Shown: positions 1 through 13,765 of the stretch, in pieces
Layout of the letters: every line of letters begins with the position of its first letter
Numbering within the stretch: position 1 is the stretch's first letter
Assembly (NCBI GenBank): GCA_013397845.1
Contig: VZTG01009361.1
Span: 62,203 to 126,202, forward strand
Direction: 5' to 3'
Source of the DNA: Melanocharis versteri
Lineage: Eukaryota > Chordata > Aves > Passeriformes > Melanocharitidae
Length of the DNA stretch: 64,000 nt
Translations under genes and position numbers: made by a program
Notes under the pieces: generated by a model
What the model was told of the DNA's origin: nothing
What the model saw: only the letters and a program-made list of their open reading frames with translations
Databases searched by the model: none

Positions 1-889
1 TACACATCCCCTGGCTGGAGGTGGACCTCCAGGACCTGAAGGTGAGCAGGACAGACGGCCAGAGCCACCCGGTCTGGGTGCACAGGGAGTTCAAGCCACC
101 CAGACGACTGGCTTCATCCTGCCCGTCCGAAGACATAATAACCCTGGGAGAGGAGGATGTGATCTCATCCCAAGGGTCCCGGGGAAACACAAAACATGGA
201 AAGAAACAGTGGCGAGACCATGGTGCTTGATTGCAGCGGGCTCCACCCTGGCTGGCCGGAGGCTCTGCGCTTTCCTGGCTCTGCAGAGGCAGCGAGCGCG
301 CGGCGGCAGACGCAAATAGTTGTGTTTACATCCCATTGAAAGGGTTTTTGGGAACTAACAATGCCTGGTACGGAGGGCGAGGGAGAAAAACAAAGCCACG
401 CGAGGAGGAGGGACCATCCTGTGAGATGGTATCTGACTTCACTTCTTTATCTGCGCAAATTGCTTCCTCTGCCTTCTCCACGGGTCCCAGAGAAACCAGG
501 GTGGCATTTTCCCTCCCCCATTTAAGATACAACATCACGGTTTTAGTGCTGGGGCTAAACGAGCCCTGTGGCTTTCCAAGAATATGTTCCCGCACATGAA
601 ATACTCAAGAGGGCAGATGGGCTTACAGGCACTGGGCAGCCCTCCTCGGTTTGGCCTGTCCTCATCTGCTCCCAAACAACACCTGACCTCCTCCACCTTA
701 ACCGTGCCCTTTGATCAAAATGACCAGGATTAAAGGAAATCTGGCGTTTCCCAAACAAGCTGCATTCGTAGGAGAGTTTTTGCCAGCACAGTTATGGGGG
801 TCTGGGGGCGTGGGAGCTTTTTGCATGGTTAATTATGTTTTTATGTTTGGCAGGCACAGAGGTTACAGGGACATCCACCCCTGCCTTGC

Positions 890-1255
890 GTGGTCCTAAA
901 GGCAGCCATCCACCCTTGCCCTTCGCAGACTCTGCTCCTGCACTCTGCCTCCTGTCATGGCTCTGGAAGTCCACATCCCCTTTACATCCGCATGCCCCAC
1001 TTGCTCCAAATCCCAGACCTTCCTCCCAGATCTTCTACATCTTCAACCTGCATCTCCCGGGCTCCCAAGACAATTCCCCACTTGTTCTCATTTCTCCTTC
1101 CACCTCGTGTTCCTGACCCCCAGTCTCTCTTTTACACTCCTTCTCTGAAATCCCTTCCCTCCCATGCCCACAGCCCTCATTCCTCCTCCATCCCTTCCCC
1201 AGACAAAACACTTCAGTCTGTCCCAGCCTCACCGGACCGGAGACCAAACCTTTGA
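890..1255. repeat. Pyrimidine-rich strand-asymmetric tract
   Basis: The plus strand is dominated by C and T, with many CTCC, TTCC and CCCTC runs, and the minus strand is correspondingly purine-rich. It is not a simple tandem repeat. The long open frames on both strands reflect this composition and are not convincing coding sequence. Confidence 0.5.
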
Positions 1256-2399
1256 TTTTTTGCAGAACCAGATAAGAGGGACCAGAAGGGGACTTCTGTG
1301 AGGATGTAAGTCCCCTTCTTCATAAAGGACGTATTTGCTCTGTTCAGATCCGGCCTCATTGGAGCTCCCTAAGTGGAAGTCTGGTGTGGGGTCAAGATCC
1401 AACCCCCCTGGTGACTTTGCTCATTTGATAAAGCAAAAATTCTGTTTCACTCCCTGACTCGGAGAATAATATTAAAAATGCCAGTGTCTCATTATACTGT
1501 CAAAGACCCTTTTTTTGACTCAAAAGGCTGATGCTTTTTAAAAAGTGAGAGTGATTAACAACACCCAACACAACCCACGTTAAAAGATACAATTTTCTTT
1601 TCCAAAGAGCACCACCCTCCTCGCTCATCTGACTGCAGCCGGGAAGGTTTTCCTTTTTCTTCCTCTGAAGGAGACAGTGAAAAGGCAGTGCCCTCTTGAA
1701 GTTCAGACGTTAATTACCGTGTTAGAATATTTTGCTAAATTACGCAGCATGGCCCCAGGAGATAACAGGCACTAAGAGAAGGGAGGGGAGTGGATACCCG
1801 TCTACATGCTGCACCGCAGACTCAGACGTGGGGGGAAGGCAATTAGACAGGGAGTATTTATCCTCCCTGCTCCACCACCCCGAGGCTTTCAGTTAGCAGC
1901 GTGTACCAAGGCAGGGAAGCGATGGGAGTGTGCCAAGATTTTAAACGATGCTGAAATGGGACTGTCTCTGCCAACCAGACTGGAGGTAGGAGACAACTCC
2001 TGCAGAGAAGCAACTGTCCTGCCTGCTGCCAGCCTGCCGGGTCTGATCCCTGCTGATTCACAGCGCCTGGGAGCTGCCCTCGGTCCCCAGAGTTGGTATT
2101 AAGACCCTAAAATCATCTGTCTCGGGTCAGGCCAATGACCACATCCCTCTTACGGGGATATCCCCAGGGTAAACACAGCCCCAGCAGCAATAACCCCCTC
2201 AAGCTGGAGGGATCCCCATGAATTGGTCCTGCAGCCTCCTGCACGAAGGAGTTCTGCAGTTTAATTAGTCTTTCTGTGATGAGCTGCCACCTGGGGTTTG
2301 CTCTGAACCTGCCCCAACAGCCCTGTCCGAGGCTCAGAGCAGGATGGTGCCAAGGTAGCTCCCTGTCACCCCTGACATCCAGTCCCTTTGTATCCAAGC

Positions 2400-2720
2400 C
2401 GGGACAACCAGACGGGTAAAAAACCAGGTTGGATGGTTGGGCTCAGAGGGTTGTAGCTGCTGGGTTCCAACCCAACTCTGCCTGAAGGCCAGGGATGAGG
2501 ACTACCAAGCAGTTATCCCTGGACCTGCCCTATTTAGCATCCTTATCCGTGACCTGGAGGAGGTGAGGAGCACAATCTCGTGAAGTTTGGAAGTGACAGC
2601 AAGTTTGGCATGTATTAAAATGTGTTCAAGGAGCTGCCAATGAGAGGGACTTCGGTGGGGTGAAGGAAACTGTCAAGAGGAGACTTAAAACTTTCAACAA
2701 AAAATCAGCCCTGTGCAGGA
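2400..2720 (+). mobile_element. CR1 LINE internal fragment, decayed
   Basis: The text GGGCTCAGAGGGTTGT, followed by a segment resembling the reverse-transcriptase region coding for the QGS.LGP.LFNI and FADDT motifs (around 2515-2610), matches the internal part of CR1. It is heavily mutated with no open frame. The ATTCTGTG 3' end is missing, so this is an internal remnant or one that has lost its end. The boundary near 2720 is approximate. Confidence 0.6.
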
Positions 2721-5700
2721 GAAGAGCACAGGGACACGGGTAAGGGGTGAGATAGGGTTATTATGGGGTGTGAGAGGGTGCAGAGCCCTCCCCGTGTTGC
2801 CTGCCTGTGTGGGACACCAGCTGGTGAGGTGCCTCGAGGGACCACAGTGGCAATTATCACCACATGGCATCGCCTTGGGCCTGAGTCCCCCGAGCCAGTT
2901 TTTCCACCTCCCTGCCCTGCTGCCATAGGCAACCGCTCAGGTTACCTGGCTGCTAAACGGCATCGTAAGGACAAACAAACGCATCCGAAGCTGCACTTGG
3001 CACCAACCCCCTGGGCTGGAAGTGGCTGCTCCTGGCAGGGGGCTGGCAGGGAGGTGGCAGCTCCCAGCCCCAGGGGCAGCGCCTGGGTCGGTGTCCCAAC
3101 AACATCCACCGAGGATGAGACAGACACCAGAACAGGCAAACCTCCCAAGAGCACTCATCAGCAGACACACTGGCTGTGACCCCTCCTTCTCTGCAGAGCT
3201 CAGATGTCACCTAGAACTGTGCTGGACCCCTCAGGATCCAGTCCTAATGCTCCCCCTCCCCAGCAGCACCAGGGGATGAAGCAGGGAGGGCACCGAGCTG
3301 GGGGGGCCCACGGCCACCCCGCTGGCTCACACACAGACATGGGAGCACAGAGCTGGATGAGGGACAGCCAGCTCCAACCGTGCTTAGGGAAGAGCTAGGG
3401 AAGGCAAAAGTGGTGACAATCAGTGAACAATAGATGGCAAATAATATTATTTATTATCTCCACATCTTCAGTAGCCACGGGGCGCTTCTTGCACCGCGCA
3501 CAGGGCTCTGATGGCTCAGCTGACATTTGCTGCTCCCTCGCCTTAACCACCCATTTTCTCCATTTTGCTGACTCTGCTGAAGGCCACAGAAAAGAAGAAA
3601 TATGGCCAGGCTGCAAGAACCAAAGTCCCTTGGTTTTTCTCCTGGTTTTAGTTGGTTTTGGGGGACATGCAACATGAAGCATTGTTGGAGCATAGCTCAA
3701 CATGGTCCTCGGTGTTTGGACATGGAGCAGAGGCTTTGGAGCAGGAAAGATGTCAGCATGTTTACTTCCCACCATCCTGGAAGGAGATGTTCAGGGACAA
3801 ATTTAGAGTGGTTTTGTGAAATAAAGTGAGGCCAGAATCAAGAGGGCTACAGGGTTGGAAGGAGAGAGTGGGACATCCCTCTTGCTCAAGACCATCATGC
3901 ACAGGAGACAGGACAACTTCCTAATATTGCTAAAATTTTTCACCAGTTTAAAGGCTCATGGAAGAATGTGGTCCTGAAAGACGCCACCACTGGTCCCAAG
4001 TGAGAACAGCCAGGTCTGGAAGCAGGCAAGGGTCAAACCCACAAGTGCCCTGGCTGCAGCATAACCATCCCTGGGGAAAGCCTTTATCCCAGGAACAATG
4101 CCCTCTTCCAGCTCGCCCTCGATTCCCCGAAGCTCTGAGGGAAGAATAGGAGGAAAGCGCTTTTATTTCTATTTAACATCTCTGCTTTGTTATTCTTTTC
4201 CCAGGCTTCTCAGATCTGAGGGCTGCAGTAGTCCTCTCGTTCTCATCTGCAAAGGGCTCTCCTGCTCTCCCCAGTTGTCTCCAGGACTGATCTCTGGGCC
4301 AACCTTAGGTATCCATTGCCCTTCTCCAACATAAAATATATACTGTTCCAAGCAGAAAAACATGTTTTGGTCCAAACCACCATCTAAATGCACTGTGCTC
4401 CATTAAACCATTTTAACGAGAGCTGGACACACCTTTTACTTCCCTTGGCAAACCATCTCTTTGCCTAAAATCCCAGTGCTGACCTCACCAGACCTTGCTG
4501 TGAGAACACACTCTCAGTCTGCACAAACCTCACCCCAAAACCCTCAGAACAGTTACGGAAATTAAACTTTTTCATTTCGCAGGGAGTCTGCTTCTGGAAG
4601 ATGCTGTCACAGTGCCGGATGTGAAAGCAGACCCTTCACTCTCCCCCCATTTTAAGCTCAAGTGATGGAGGAGGATGCAGCAGAGCCCCTCAGGATGGGG
4701 ATTTGGTGTGGACTGTGTTTGTGCCAAGGGGCACAGCCACTCCTCTGGCTCCCAAAACACTGCCTGGGCGAGGTGGCAGCTCTGACCCGAATTTCCTTTG
4801 CCACGGTTAAACACCCACTGCTGTGTCTGACACGGAGGACAGCAATGGGCTCTGGGTCGATCAGCCAGCAAACCCCAGCACTCATCACTCCAGCCTCGCC
4901 TGAAATGAACTCGTCCTTCTTTTTTTTTTTTTTCCCAGCCCACAAAACCAACCCATCCACACTGATCGATAAATAGCGCTGGCATTGTCGCCCAAATGCC
5001 CCAGCCATGTCCCCAGCTCCTCCCCACCCAGCACTGATGTCCTCATGGCCACCCTCACTCCCTCCCAGCCAGCTAATGATGGTGTGAATAAGCTTTTATT
5101 TGGGGGGAAAGGAGCTGGAGAGAGGAAGCTTTGCAGGGGGAAGGGAAGAGACATTCCTGCCTCAGTCATCAGGCATTTTTCCCCTTCCTTTTGCTCACTG
5201 CCTCACTGACCTTTGGCTGAGTCTGCCAGAGCTATAAAGGAAAAGGGAAAAAGGAAAAAAAAAAAAGAAGAGAAACTAAAAAGCAAGAGGAGCTGAAAGA
5301 ACAGGCAGGGGGAAAGATGTTATCTTGCCTCTGCTTATGATTTATGGTCAAAGGATGGGTGGATGGAGGCAGAGAGAGCTATGCAGGACTGTGGGCAGCA
5401 CAGAGGGAGATTGCTGGGGAATACCCAACATGAAAGGAGTTAGGGGTGGGGGGCTGAGACTCTACTTGGGCATGTATGCTCTGATCAGCAGAAGGGGAAA
5501 AAACCCACGGTGAGTGCTACGACACCTTGTGAACCTGTTCTGAGGCATGTGGGAGTCTCAAAGTTTATAAGCTGTGGTGCACCTTCTCCTCTGCTGGGAC
5601 ACCAACCCATGTGGGTCACAGGGATCACCAAGGAATGAGCACTCTGCACAATCAGGGACTTTCCAAACTCTCACAGGGCACCCAGCAGGGCCAGCCTGTG

Positions 5701-6017
5701 CAGACATCCCTGTCCTCTCCAGGGTGCACCACCTCCTCGGCTGTGTCTGCAGCCCACCTTTGGCCCTGCCAACCATCTCGGAGCCTGGCACTGCAGATAA
5801 ATCGGGGATCCTTTCCCCTGGGCTGGCCCTGTGCAGCAGGATTAGCTGGCAATGGCAAAAAAAGGTGGCAAAATGAAAACCCACTCCAGAGCCACGGAAG
5901 GGGGATGACATGACTCAAGGTCAGAGCACTGCGGAGAGAGCAGTCACAGACCAACCATTTTGGGGCAGGGGAGCCAGAAGAGTCAGGCTCACCCATGTCA
6001 GCTAAGCTAAGAGTCTT

Positions 6018-6090
6018 CTTAGACTCACAGGCTGGCTTAGGTTGGAAGGGATCTAAAGATCATCTCGCTATTAAAGTTCATCTAGTAAAG
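6018..6090 (-). mobile_element. CR1 LINE 3'-end fragment
   Basis: GACTCACAGGCTGGCTTAGG leads into GGTTGGAAGGGATCTAAAGA, the reverse complement of a CR1 3' end. Only about 70 bp are recognisable. Confidence 0.65.
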
Positions 6091-7386
6091 TCATCTGTGA
6101 CAAACAACACCACAGGGACAGACCTGTCCTGCTAAGGAACAGAGATGTATTTTTAAGAGCAAATTTACGCATGACATCTTGATATAATTAGTAAATCTTT
6201 TTATGGAGCTGCCCTGTAGCAAAAAATATCCCTGATACATGAAATTCACGTCCTTCCACGCACCTCTAGATCACCACCATGTCCCCACAGAGCAGAAGGG
6301 TGACAAGAGGGACAGTGACAGCACGGCGAGGGCAGACGGGAGTGGGCAGGGAGAAACTCTGTCAGAGTCAGGGCTGTGTTGTGTCACGATTACGATGGGA
6401 AGCGGATGGGCACGGGGGCTTTGCTAGACGTCAGGATCTTCCCCAGAAGGTGACACATACCTCCGTGGGCAGAGATTTTGGGGAACTTCGGCTATTCTTA
6501 GCGTCCCTCTCCCATCTCCTCCTCTGGGTATGTGTGCCTTATCATGAGGCCTGCACTCCTCACAGCTCCAGTCACCATCTGCAAGCCCTGCCCACAGTAC
6601 TACCACCCAGACAAAATGTTTATGGTGTGTTTGCATTCGGAGGAAACTTCCCATGCACGTAAAAAAAGTCATCACCGGCACTTTCCTTATCCTTCCCTTC
6701 CCCAGGGTCTAGCGGAGAACTTATTCTACAGCGAGTTATTTATGGCCTGACAGAAGCACCACTGACAATCTGAGATTCACAGCTCCAACCCTGGGCAACG
6801 AGGCGGGTTTTTCTGAGAAAGTCTTCTACAGGCACCAGCAGGAGACAAAACCCTCTTTAAAACAGGATGGAGGGAAGCCGTCTCCTCCTCTATGGAACAT
6901 CAACCCTCGAGTGGTCTTTTCTGTATGTACCTACTGAGGCTTCTGCCACCACCCTGAGCCATGGGGAGCTGGTCAATGAGCTCATCAGGAGATCAGTTTC
7001 CAAAAAATCCCCAACCCTGGTGACACGGCTGGGTTTCTGCTGCACTGGGTGGGGTCTAAGGACATTAGCGACTTCATTTCTCTCCCTCTTTCCTCCCCTC
7101 AGACTGTCTCATCCATTCAGGTGGCTTCACCTGCTTTAAGAAGCTGTTTAAGCTGCTTAGGTGGGGATTTTCACAACATTGGGATTTGCAAACTCCAGTG
7201 CTGCGTTTGCCATTCCAACTGTTGGTCCTTCATAACCCCCGGACAAAGGGAGTTTAGTGCTTTAATTATTGTGCTTTAACAAGCAGAAAGACAATTACGC
7301 AGGAAGAGCCAAGCATCCCTGCAGATGCAGTACTTTTGAGGTGAGAAGTGCTGGCAGAGCAAACCCCTAGGAACTATAAAGCAAAG

Positions 7387-7555
7387 ATGGAATCCCAGAA
7401 TGGTCTGGGTTGGAAGGGCCTTAAAGATCATCTATCTAGTTCTGACATCCTGCCATGGGTAAGGACACCTTCCACTGTCCCAGGTTGCTCCAAGCCCTGT
7501 CCAGCCCAGCCTTGGACACTGCCAGGGATGGGGCAACAACACCCTTTCCACGGAC
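7387..7555 (-). mobile_element. CR1 LINE 3'-end fragment beside a CTIF exon
   Basis: AATCCCAGAATGGTCTGGG, GGTTGGAAGGGCCTTAAAGA and GGACACCTTCCACTGTCCCA are standard CR1 3'-region text in minus orientation, the same strand as CTIF. It ends about 80 bp from the donor of the exon at 7636-7791, so it lies just inside the downstream intron. Confidence 0.9.
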
Positions 7556-7635
7556 CACGGATCACGGGTGTCTCCACACAGGAAGGCAACAGCTTGTCCC
7601 ACTGGTGGGGAAGGACGAAGTGGGAAGGCATTTAC

Positions 7636-7791
7636 CTCCCTGAGGCAGGTGTAGATGGGGCAGACGAGGACTCGGAAGGGCTCCCCGGTGCTGCTCCTCA
7701 TGGTGCCAAAGACCTCGCAGAGGAAGGTGATGAACCCCAGCCAGCGCTCCACGTCCCGCTGCTGCAGCTCCTCCCGCATGGAGAAATCCTT
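7636..7791 (-). CDS. CTIF: CTIF, fourth exon in window: MIF4G domain, middle part
   Basis: This 156-nt, 52-codon exon enters and leaves in phase 0. On the minus strand the acceptor reads CTCTTGCAG|AAGGAT and the donor GAG|gtaaat. The translation starts KDFSMREELQQRDVERW and continues through ITFLCEVFGTMRSS, ending VCPIYTCLRE. This is the MIF4G (HEAT-like, helical) domain of CTIF, which is known to bind the nuclear cap-binding protein CBP80/20 complex through its N-terminal part and eIF3g through MIF4G, to direct the pioneer round of translation and linked nonsense-mediated decay. It joins LLNMLQ of the preceding exon without a frame break. The following exons, completing MIF4G and the stop codon, are not in the window. 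I am confident of the family because this domain is very conserved; the paralogous MIF4G proteins I recall are much less similar. Confidence 0.95.
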
Positions 7792-10700
7792 CTGCAAGAG
7801 GCACAGAGACAAGAGGCTGCATCAGCAATGCTGCACCACCACGGGAGAGGCAACGGCTGTCTAGAGAGGGAATTAGGAGGAAACTGAAACTCGGAGTGGG
7901 GGAAGCACAGACAGACAGACTGACTCTTTAGTAACAGCGGGGAGATTACTCAACGCGCGCGGAGCGGCTGCAATTTCAACACAGCAAGGCCACCAGAAAG
8001 CAGGTACTGTAGAAACACCACCAGCTCCTGCAATAACTGCCACGGCTTGCACTAGAGATGGTGTCTGTGCCCTGCACCCTCTATTGTCCCCCCGACAGGG
8101 TCACTCTTCCATATGCACCACCGGGACTGAATAAAAGCAGCAACAGAGAGGTTAAATAAAATGCAGGGGAAAGGCTGGTGGCAATGCTGGGCTTGGCGGT
8201 CCAGGTGGACCTGCCCAGCCCATTCATTCCGGTATCTTCAGCAGACCCAGTGTCTGGCCAGGAGCATCCTAATGGTCTGGCTGCTCTCTGGCGTCTCACA
8301 AAATACTGGCAGAGACTGGCTACCTGCCCAACCAGAAGATCAGGGCAGCCTGGGCTTGGCATTAAAAGGTCACCCTGCGCCTGAGCTGATGGTTGCTATG
8401 ACTAAGGATTATCCCAGTGACGTGATTTATGGATCAGCATCAGGAGGAAGCACACAGAGAGATAGCTGCCCCTCCATCAGACCTCCGTCTGGGGAGAGAG
8501 AAGGGGTTTGTCCAAAGGCAGGGTATGAAAAGGGATGTATGTGATGGAAGCACATGGCAAAGAGCACAAGGCAATACAGAAAAGCAAATAAAAACCCTTC
8601 TAGAGGATGGCACAAGGGAGTGCATCACGGTCAGAGTAAAGAAGGTTTCCCTGGGCTCTAAGAGATGCTGCAGAGGTTCTTGCATGACATCCCACGCAAC
8701 TTTGCTTGTCTGTCACCATAGTGACCTTTTCTTGGTACTAAAATTCAGTAGACACTAAGCAGGGGAATACTGAAGAAGAGGAAGAGTTCATTCTCCACAC
8801 CGCGTGCTCCCAGTGTGGGTTACACAACCTTTGAAATCCAGCAACTAAATAAATTACCTTCTATCTTTTTCATCTCAGTTTATTCCTACTGCCTGAGACA
8901 AAGGGCTTTGCTGCTGTAAATGCTCTGACCTGCAGGCTCTCTCTGCAAAGCTGGGGAGATATAAAAGCCACCACACCAAAGTTTGCTCTCTTGCCCTGGA
9001 CAACACACAGGAGATCCTCCTTTTAGACCAAAGCTAAGTGAAGCAGCTGCTAAAGAAAACCAGGCAAAAGCATGATGATTACTTTCATGACACAACTATA
9101 TGCATAGAAGATCCAAGGCAGGAGCTATTTATATGTTTCATTACAAAAGGGAAAATAAAATATGTATTTGCATAGGCAGGAAAAAAGACTTGTAAAATAG
9201 CTGAGGCACTTATTAACCAAACAGTGATGACTAATTCCTCTCTACACCCATTTCCATAAGTCAGTTGCCCAACTGTGTCTGCGACTTCGAAGTCAACCTG
9301 CAGCCAAATCCTGTTGGGTCTCCTCAGACTCTCCAGGGGAGTTTGCAGAGTTCATCCTATCATTAACCAGCCTGTCCCTGGGCAGTGATGGAGGAGTTAT
9401 TTGCCAGCTCAAGTTATCACCACAGGGTTACCCAATTACTTGTTCTGGAGTTTTCAATTGAATTTTAATGCAAAAAAAAAAGTCGAAGAGACATGATATC
9501 CTGATTACTGAGAAATTAAAAACCCAGGTAAGAGCATCCCATGCCCCTCATCTGCCCCATCCATCCATCCAGATAGTGCACAGAAAGCTCCCTTTGAACC
9601 CTGGAGCTTTCCCTTGATTCCTCTCCATTCCCTGTCACTGTCTCCTGCATCTCGTGCAGCATCCCAGCCAGCTCCAGCCCCCAACCTTCCCATCCTTCCT
9701 CTCCCAGCCTGGATGCCCTCCAGCACCTCCTGTCCTGCCTGGGCCTGGAAGCTCCACACTCATATACCTGGGGAGCTGTGCTGTATTTTGGGATCCCTGG
9801 GGTGTGCTGTGAAATTCCTAGCAGCTTGGGATAACTGCACGGGCTCTGCAGTCCCAGATTACTGGGAAAGAATAAAAACCACTGCAGGAAACACTGCTCC
9901 TTCCTATTCCTGCTTCAAACATGCCCTGCTCTGCACCCTTGCGAGAAAGAAAACTGACTCTTCAACATTTTCTTTTAAAGGAGATATTTTCTGTAAAAAA
10001 ACCCAAACCATCAAACCCACCAACCCCCCTAAAATTCCATGAACCAACCAGCAAACCAAACCAAACTCATCAGGCCTGGGATGGGAGCTGGGCAGGAAAG
10101 GATTCCACCACAAATCACCCTCTTTTTTTCATCCTGTGCCACCCGGTGGGTGATGCAGAGGCATCAATAAACACCGCCCCACCTTTGCAGCTGAAGAAGA
10201 TCCTTGTAAAAAAAAAGGGATTGGGGTCTCCCCTCCTCCAGTCACAGAAAAGCTTGTGCAGACTTTGAGGGACCCCCATGAAGGATGGGAGAGGGGGATG
10301 GAATGTGAGATGGATGCAGAAAGCATCACGAACATTTCCACCCAGAATGTGATGACGCAGTGGGAATAACCTTCCTCCATTTGCTGACTCAGGCTGGGCC
10401 AAACTTCGCAGAAGGAGGTGATTTGCACGTATTCCACAAAAGGAGGGTAGTGATACTGATTCCTCTGACAAAGCAGGAAGAGCATCTCACTAGTGGGAGG
10501 AATTTTTCTGGACCAGGCTTGCCTACAGGCCAGAGTTGGCCTTGGCAGGAACCTCTGTGGCAGCTGGACTTGAAGTGCCAGGGGTATCCTGAGGCATCCT
10601 GAGAAACCCATCTGCCCCAGGGTGCTGCAACTCCAGTGTCTCAGCACGCACCAGGAAGGTGGTCCAGGGAGCTCTGTCCTTAAACCTGGCCTTCAGGTTT

Positions 10701-13617
10701 GACCCGTACCATGGTGTGCACTGAGTGCCGCCCACGCAGAGGTGTCCCATCTGCCTTGGGGTGTTTGAGGAGACCACTGCTGCCACCGAGGCTCAGCTGG
10801 GCTTTGATTCATGGAGTTACACGTGTGACTCGCCTGCTGCAGGTCAGCCATGCCCACAGCAGGCCCTGCGACCCTTTGAGAACACGGAGAGCAGCTCCAA
10901 AGGCTGTGCAACCCGCAGGGATGAGCCAGAGCCAGCACACGGGAGAGGTGAGGAAGTGCCCGGCACAGAACGAACGCCACGTCCTGTGTGTCCGAGGCAC
11001 ATCCGATGGAGCTGTGCCCTGACCCACAGACCTCCACACACCGATGACGAGCCTTGAGGGGGCTGAAAAGCTCTGGAACCAGACGGCCCTGCCCTGCCCA
11101 CTGAACTTTATTTGCTCTGGAAATGCCTCACGGAGTTATATAAAAATAACCTGTGGATTGGCTTGCCCCATGCTTAGGTGGTGATGTCAGGGCAGTAAGC
11201 AAATTATCTTTCATCAGTTTGGCTGTATTTTTAAACATGAATTGTATTACTAATTTGGGGGTGCTCTGGCCTGTAGATAATCTGGGTGTGTTTACTGGAT
11301 GACCTTCCTTCAGTGCCTATACTCCAAAATAAAATGTATTTATACCAGGTAGGGTTGGCCTTCCTTCTCTGCCTGGTTTGGGAGAAGAATTCATTGGGAA
11401 ACCATGTGGCAAGTGGGGGGATGCCAAGGGGACCTCTAAAGAGCTCTCATACAGGACACGTTTGGGGCGTAAATCTGAAGGCTAAGCACATTCATCATGC
11501 TGGGCCTCCCCGTGTGCAATGGGTAGGTCAGGGTGGCTCGTGTTCACACACATCACAGAGATGGCCCAGGGCTCAGCAAAACCTCTGACATGCCCTGCTG
11601 GATCCCTTGTAAGCTTAGCTGAGACTCCTGCCAGCAACGGAAATTTGAAATGCCTTTAAGCTGGGGGTGTCCACTCCTGGAAAGTGAAAGCCCACTCCTC
11701 ATCACAGTGTAGATGCAGTTCACCCAACACTGGCCCGTGACAGTGCACACGAGACCTCTCCGAGACCAGGACCAAGCTAGAAGAGCCGAGAGGAATTGGC
11801 CACTCTGGGAGAGGAGGCAAATCCATCCTCTAACATTCCTGGTGGGCAGCAGAGTCAGGTGGGATGAGATGCAGCATTTTGCCATCGGATCTAAGCCCTC
11901 ACTCCAGCTCAGACAGCTGCAGCTGAAAATTCTTCCCTTGGGAGTTTGCCGCACTTTTTTTAAGACAAGTTCCAAATAACTTTTCCCCAGCTCTGGGCCC
12001 ACCAACCCATGGCTGACTCTGGCAGCAGCAAGTTCGAGGGCAAAAGTTTAGCGAGGGATAAAAATGAGAGTTAATTTAAGCATCACCACCTTCTGATGGA
12101 AAAAAAAAAAAAGCACATTTGGGCTTGTTGCTCTGTAAACACAGGGTTCTTCCTCTGGCAGCTCTGCTGTTTACTCAGTCATTGTCAAGGAGGCAGGAAA
12201 TACTGAATCAGAAATACTGCACAAAAAGAAATAAATGATGCTTAGATATCTGTGCTAAGAGCTATATAAAAGGCTGAGATAGGCTGTGCTAAATAGTTGA
12301 TCTTACTGGCAATGTTCTGCAAAATGCTGGAGCCCTAAATGGCTCTTTGGAAAGGGCTGAGACAAATCCAATGGGTTGGAGGAGGGAGCTGGTGGGCAGA
12401 GGTTGGACAACCTCTGTCCCTTATTGCTGTCCTGGAGAAGCAAAGCCTCTGCCAGCTCCCTTCCCAGACCTTCCTAGAAAGGACTCTATAAATTACATTT
12501 CACACAATTTACATCACTGCATTATTCCCTGTTTAGAATTTAAATACGACGTGTGTTTAGGTCCTGGCTTGGAGGAGGTCCTGGTGTGCAGCTTTGCTTC
12601 CCGAGGAGTATAAACCAGTGAGGTGAGCGGTTTGCAGCACTGCCACTCAGACAGAGCTCAGGAGGTGCTGGAGAAACCTGTGGCAGCACCAGGGAATGAC
12701 CAAACACCTCTGCCCATGGATCTGTGGGGTCTCACCGAGCTCCTCTGTACCACCCACAGCTCCACTGGGAATGTCTCACTTCATGGACACCACTACAAAA
12801 ACTCCTCTGCTGGAGGTGGTGGGACATGAAGTGGGACCAGCAGCCCTTCCATGGGCTCTGCTCTTCCTCCAGCCACCCACTCCTGGCCTCCCTGCCTGCA
12901 CCCGAGGACAGAACCTCACTGAGATCCCCTCACACCACCCCTGCCCACGCTACTGCCAGCATGGAGACAAGACAGAGCAGAGTACGGCGACGACAGAAAA
13001 CCTGCCTTGAGCCTACAGCTTCCACGCAGAACCTGGAGGACAGCAGCACAGGAGACCGAGGTTTATTTCCAGCCCTGCGTGGGTTCCCATCACCTCTGTA
13101 CCCTGATTTCCCATCCGGCAACAAACGGGAATGATTTGCTCATCTTCCCCTGCGAAGTGCTCTGGGGCGTGTGACCTAGACATGCGAATCATGGCAATTA
13201 CTATGACTCCAACAAAGGAGCTATTGACATTTAAAGCAGATAAAGCTTTTAAATTACAGATGACACCCTGTGCCCAGCCTTGCAGAGGTCCTGGCTTCAC
13301 CCAGCCGTGAGGCATTTCACTCCCACAGGCTTTCATCACGTCGCTTCCTCCAGGCTGGATCTGCACCATTTGAACATCTTCTCAGGATGCTTTTGCCGCT
13401 TTGGGAAAAGCAGGAAATCCTACCAGTCGCCTTCGGCATGGACCTGACTTCATGACGGCCACAGCTTTGTGAATGGTTTTTATCACAGAGGGCTTTGAAA
13501 TGCACCACATGGTGAAGGTCCAGGCTACCAGGACTGTGGCTACCATCCCACAGACACCTACCACACATCATCTGACCACCAGATGATTTTTAGCGTGCAT
13601 TAAATGTCACTGACCAT

Positions 13618-13765
13618 TTCATAGAATCACAGGATGTTTGGGTTGGAAGGGACCTTATAACTCATCTCTTTCCAACCTCCTGCCATGGGCAGGGACACCG
13701 TCCACTAGACCAGGTTGCTGCAAGACCCATCCAATCTGCCTTGAACAATTCCAGGGACATGGAAT
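13618..13765 (-). mobile_element. CR1 LINE 3'-end fragment
   Basis: TTCATAGAATCACAGGATGT followed by GGGTTGGAAGGGACCTTATA and GGGCAGGGACACCGTCCACT is a CR1 3' end in minus orientation. It loses similarity after GGACATGGAATTC. Confidence 0.92.

Larger units (their letters stand above)
1..7635 (-). other. CTIF intron (partial), downstream of the exon at 7636-7791
   Basis: This stretch follows the GAG|gtaaat donor of the last CTIF exon seen, reading on the minus strand. I searched it for the remaining MIF4G exons (the part that in the family follows CPIYTCLRE) and found none, so the next exon should lie below position 1. It holds a strongly pyrimidine-rich tract at about 890-1255, a decayed CR1 internal segment at 2400-2720, a short CR1 end at 6018-6090 and a CR1 copy at 7387-7555. 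Open frames here are short and lack splice or family support. I see nothing else assignable. Confidence 0.7.

Noticed and set aside
1..41. A plus-strand exon end reading IPWLEVDLQDLK before a gtgagc donor
   Set aside because: The donor looks good, but I recognise no protein, only about 40 bp are visible and the gene here is on the other strand. It does not match the missing CTIF exons on the minus strand either.
2763..3179. 138-codon plus-strand open frame
   Set aside because: The opposite strand is open over the same interval in three frames and no domain is visible.
10129..11057. Several overlapping frames of 100-170 codons on both strands
   Set aside because: They are open on both strands at once, share no motif and lie within the CTIF intron. 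They are probably accidental.
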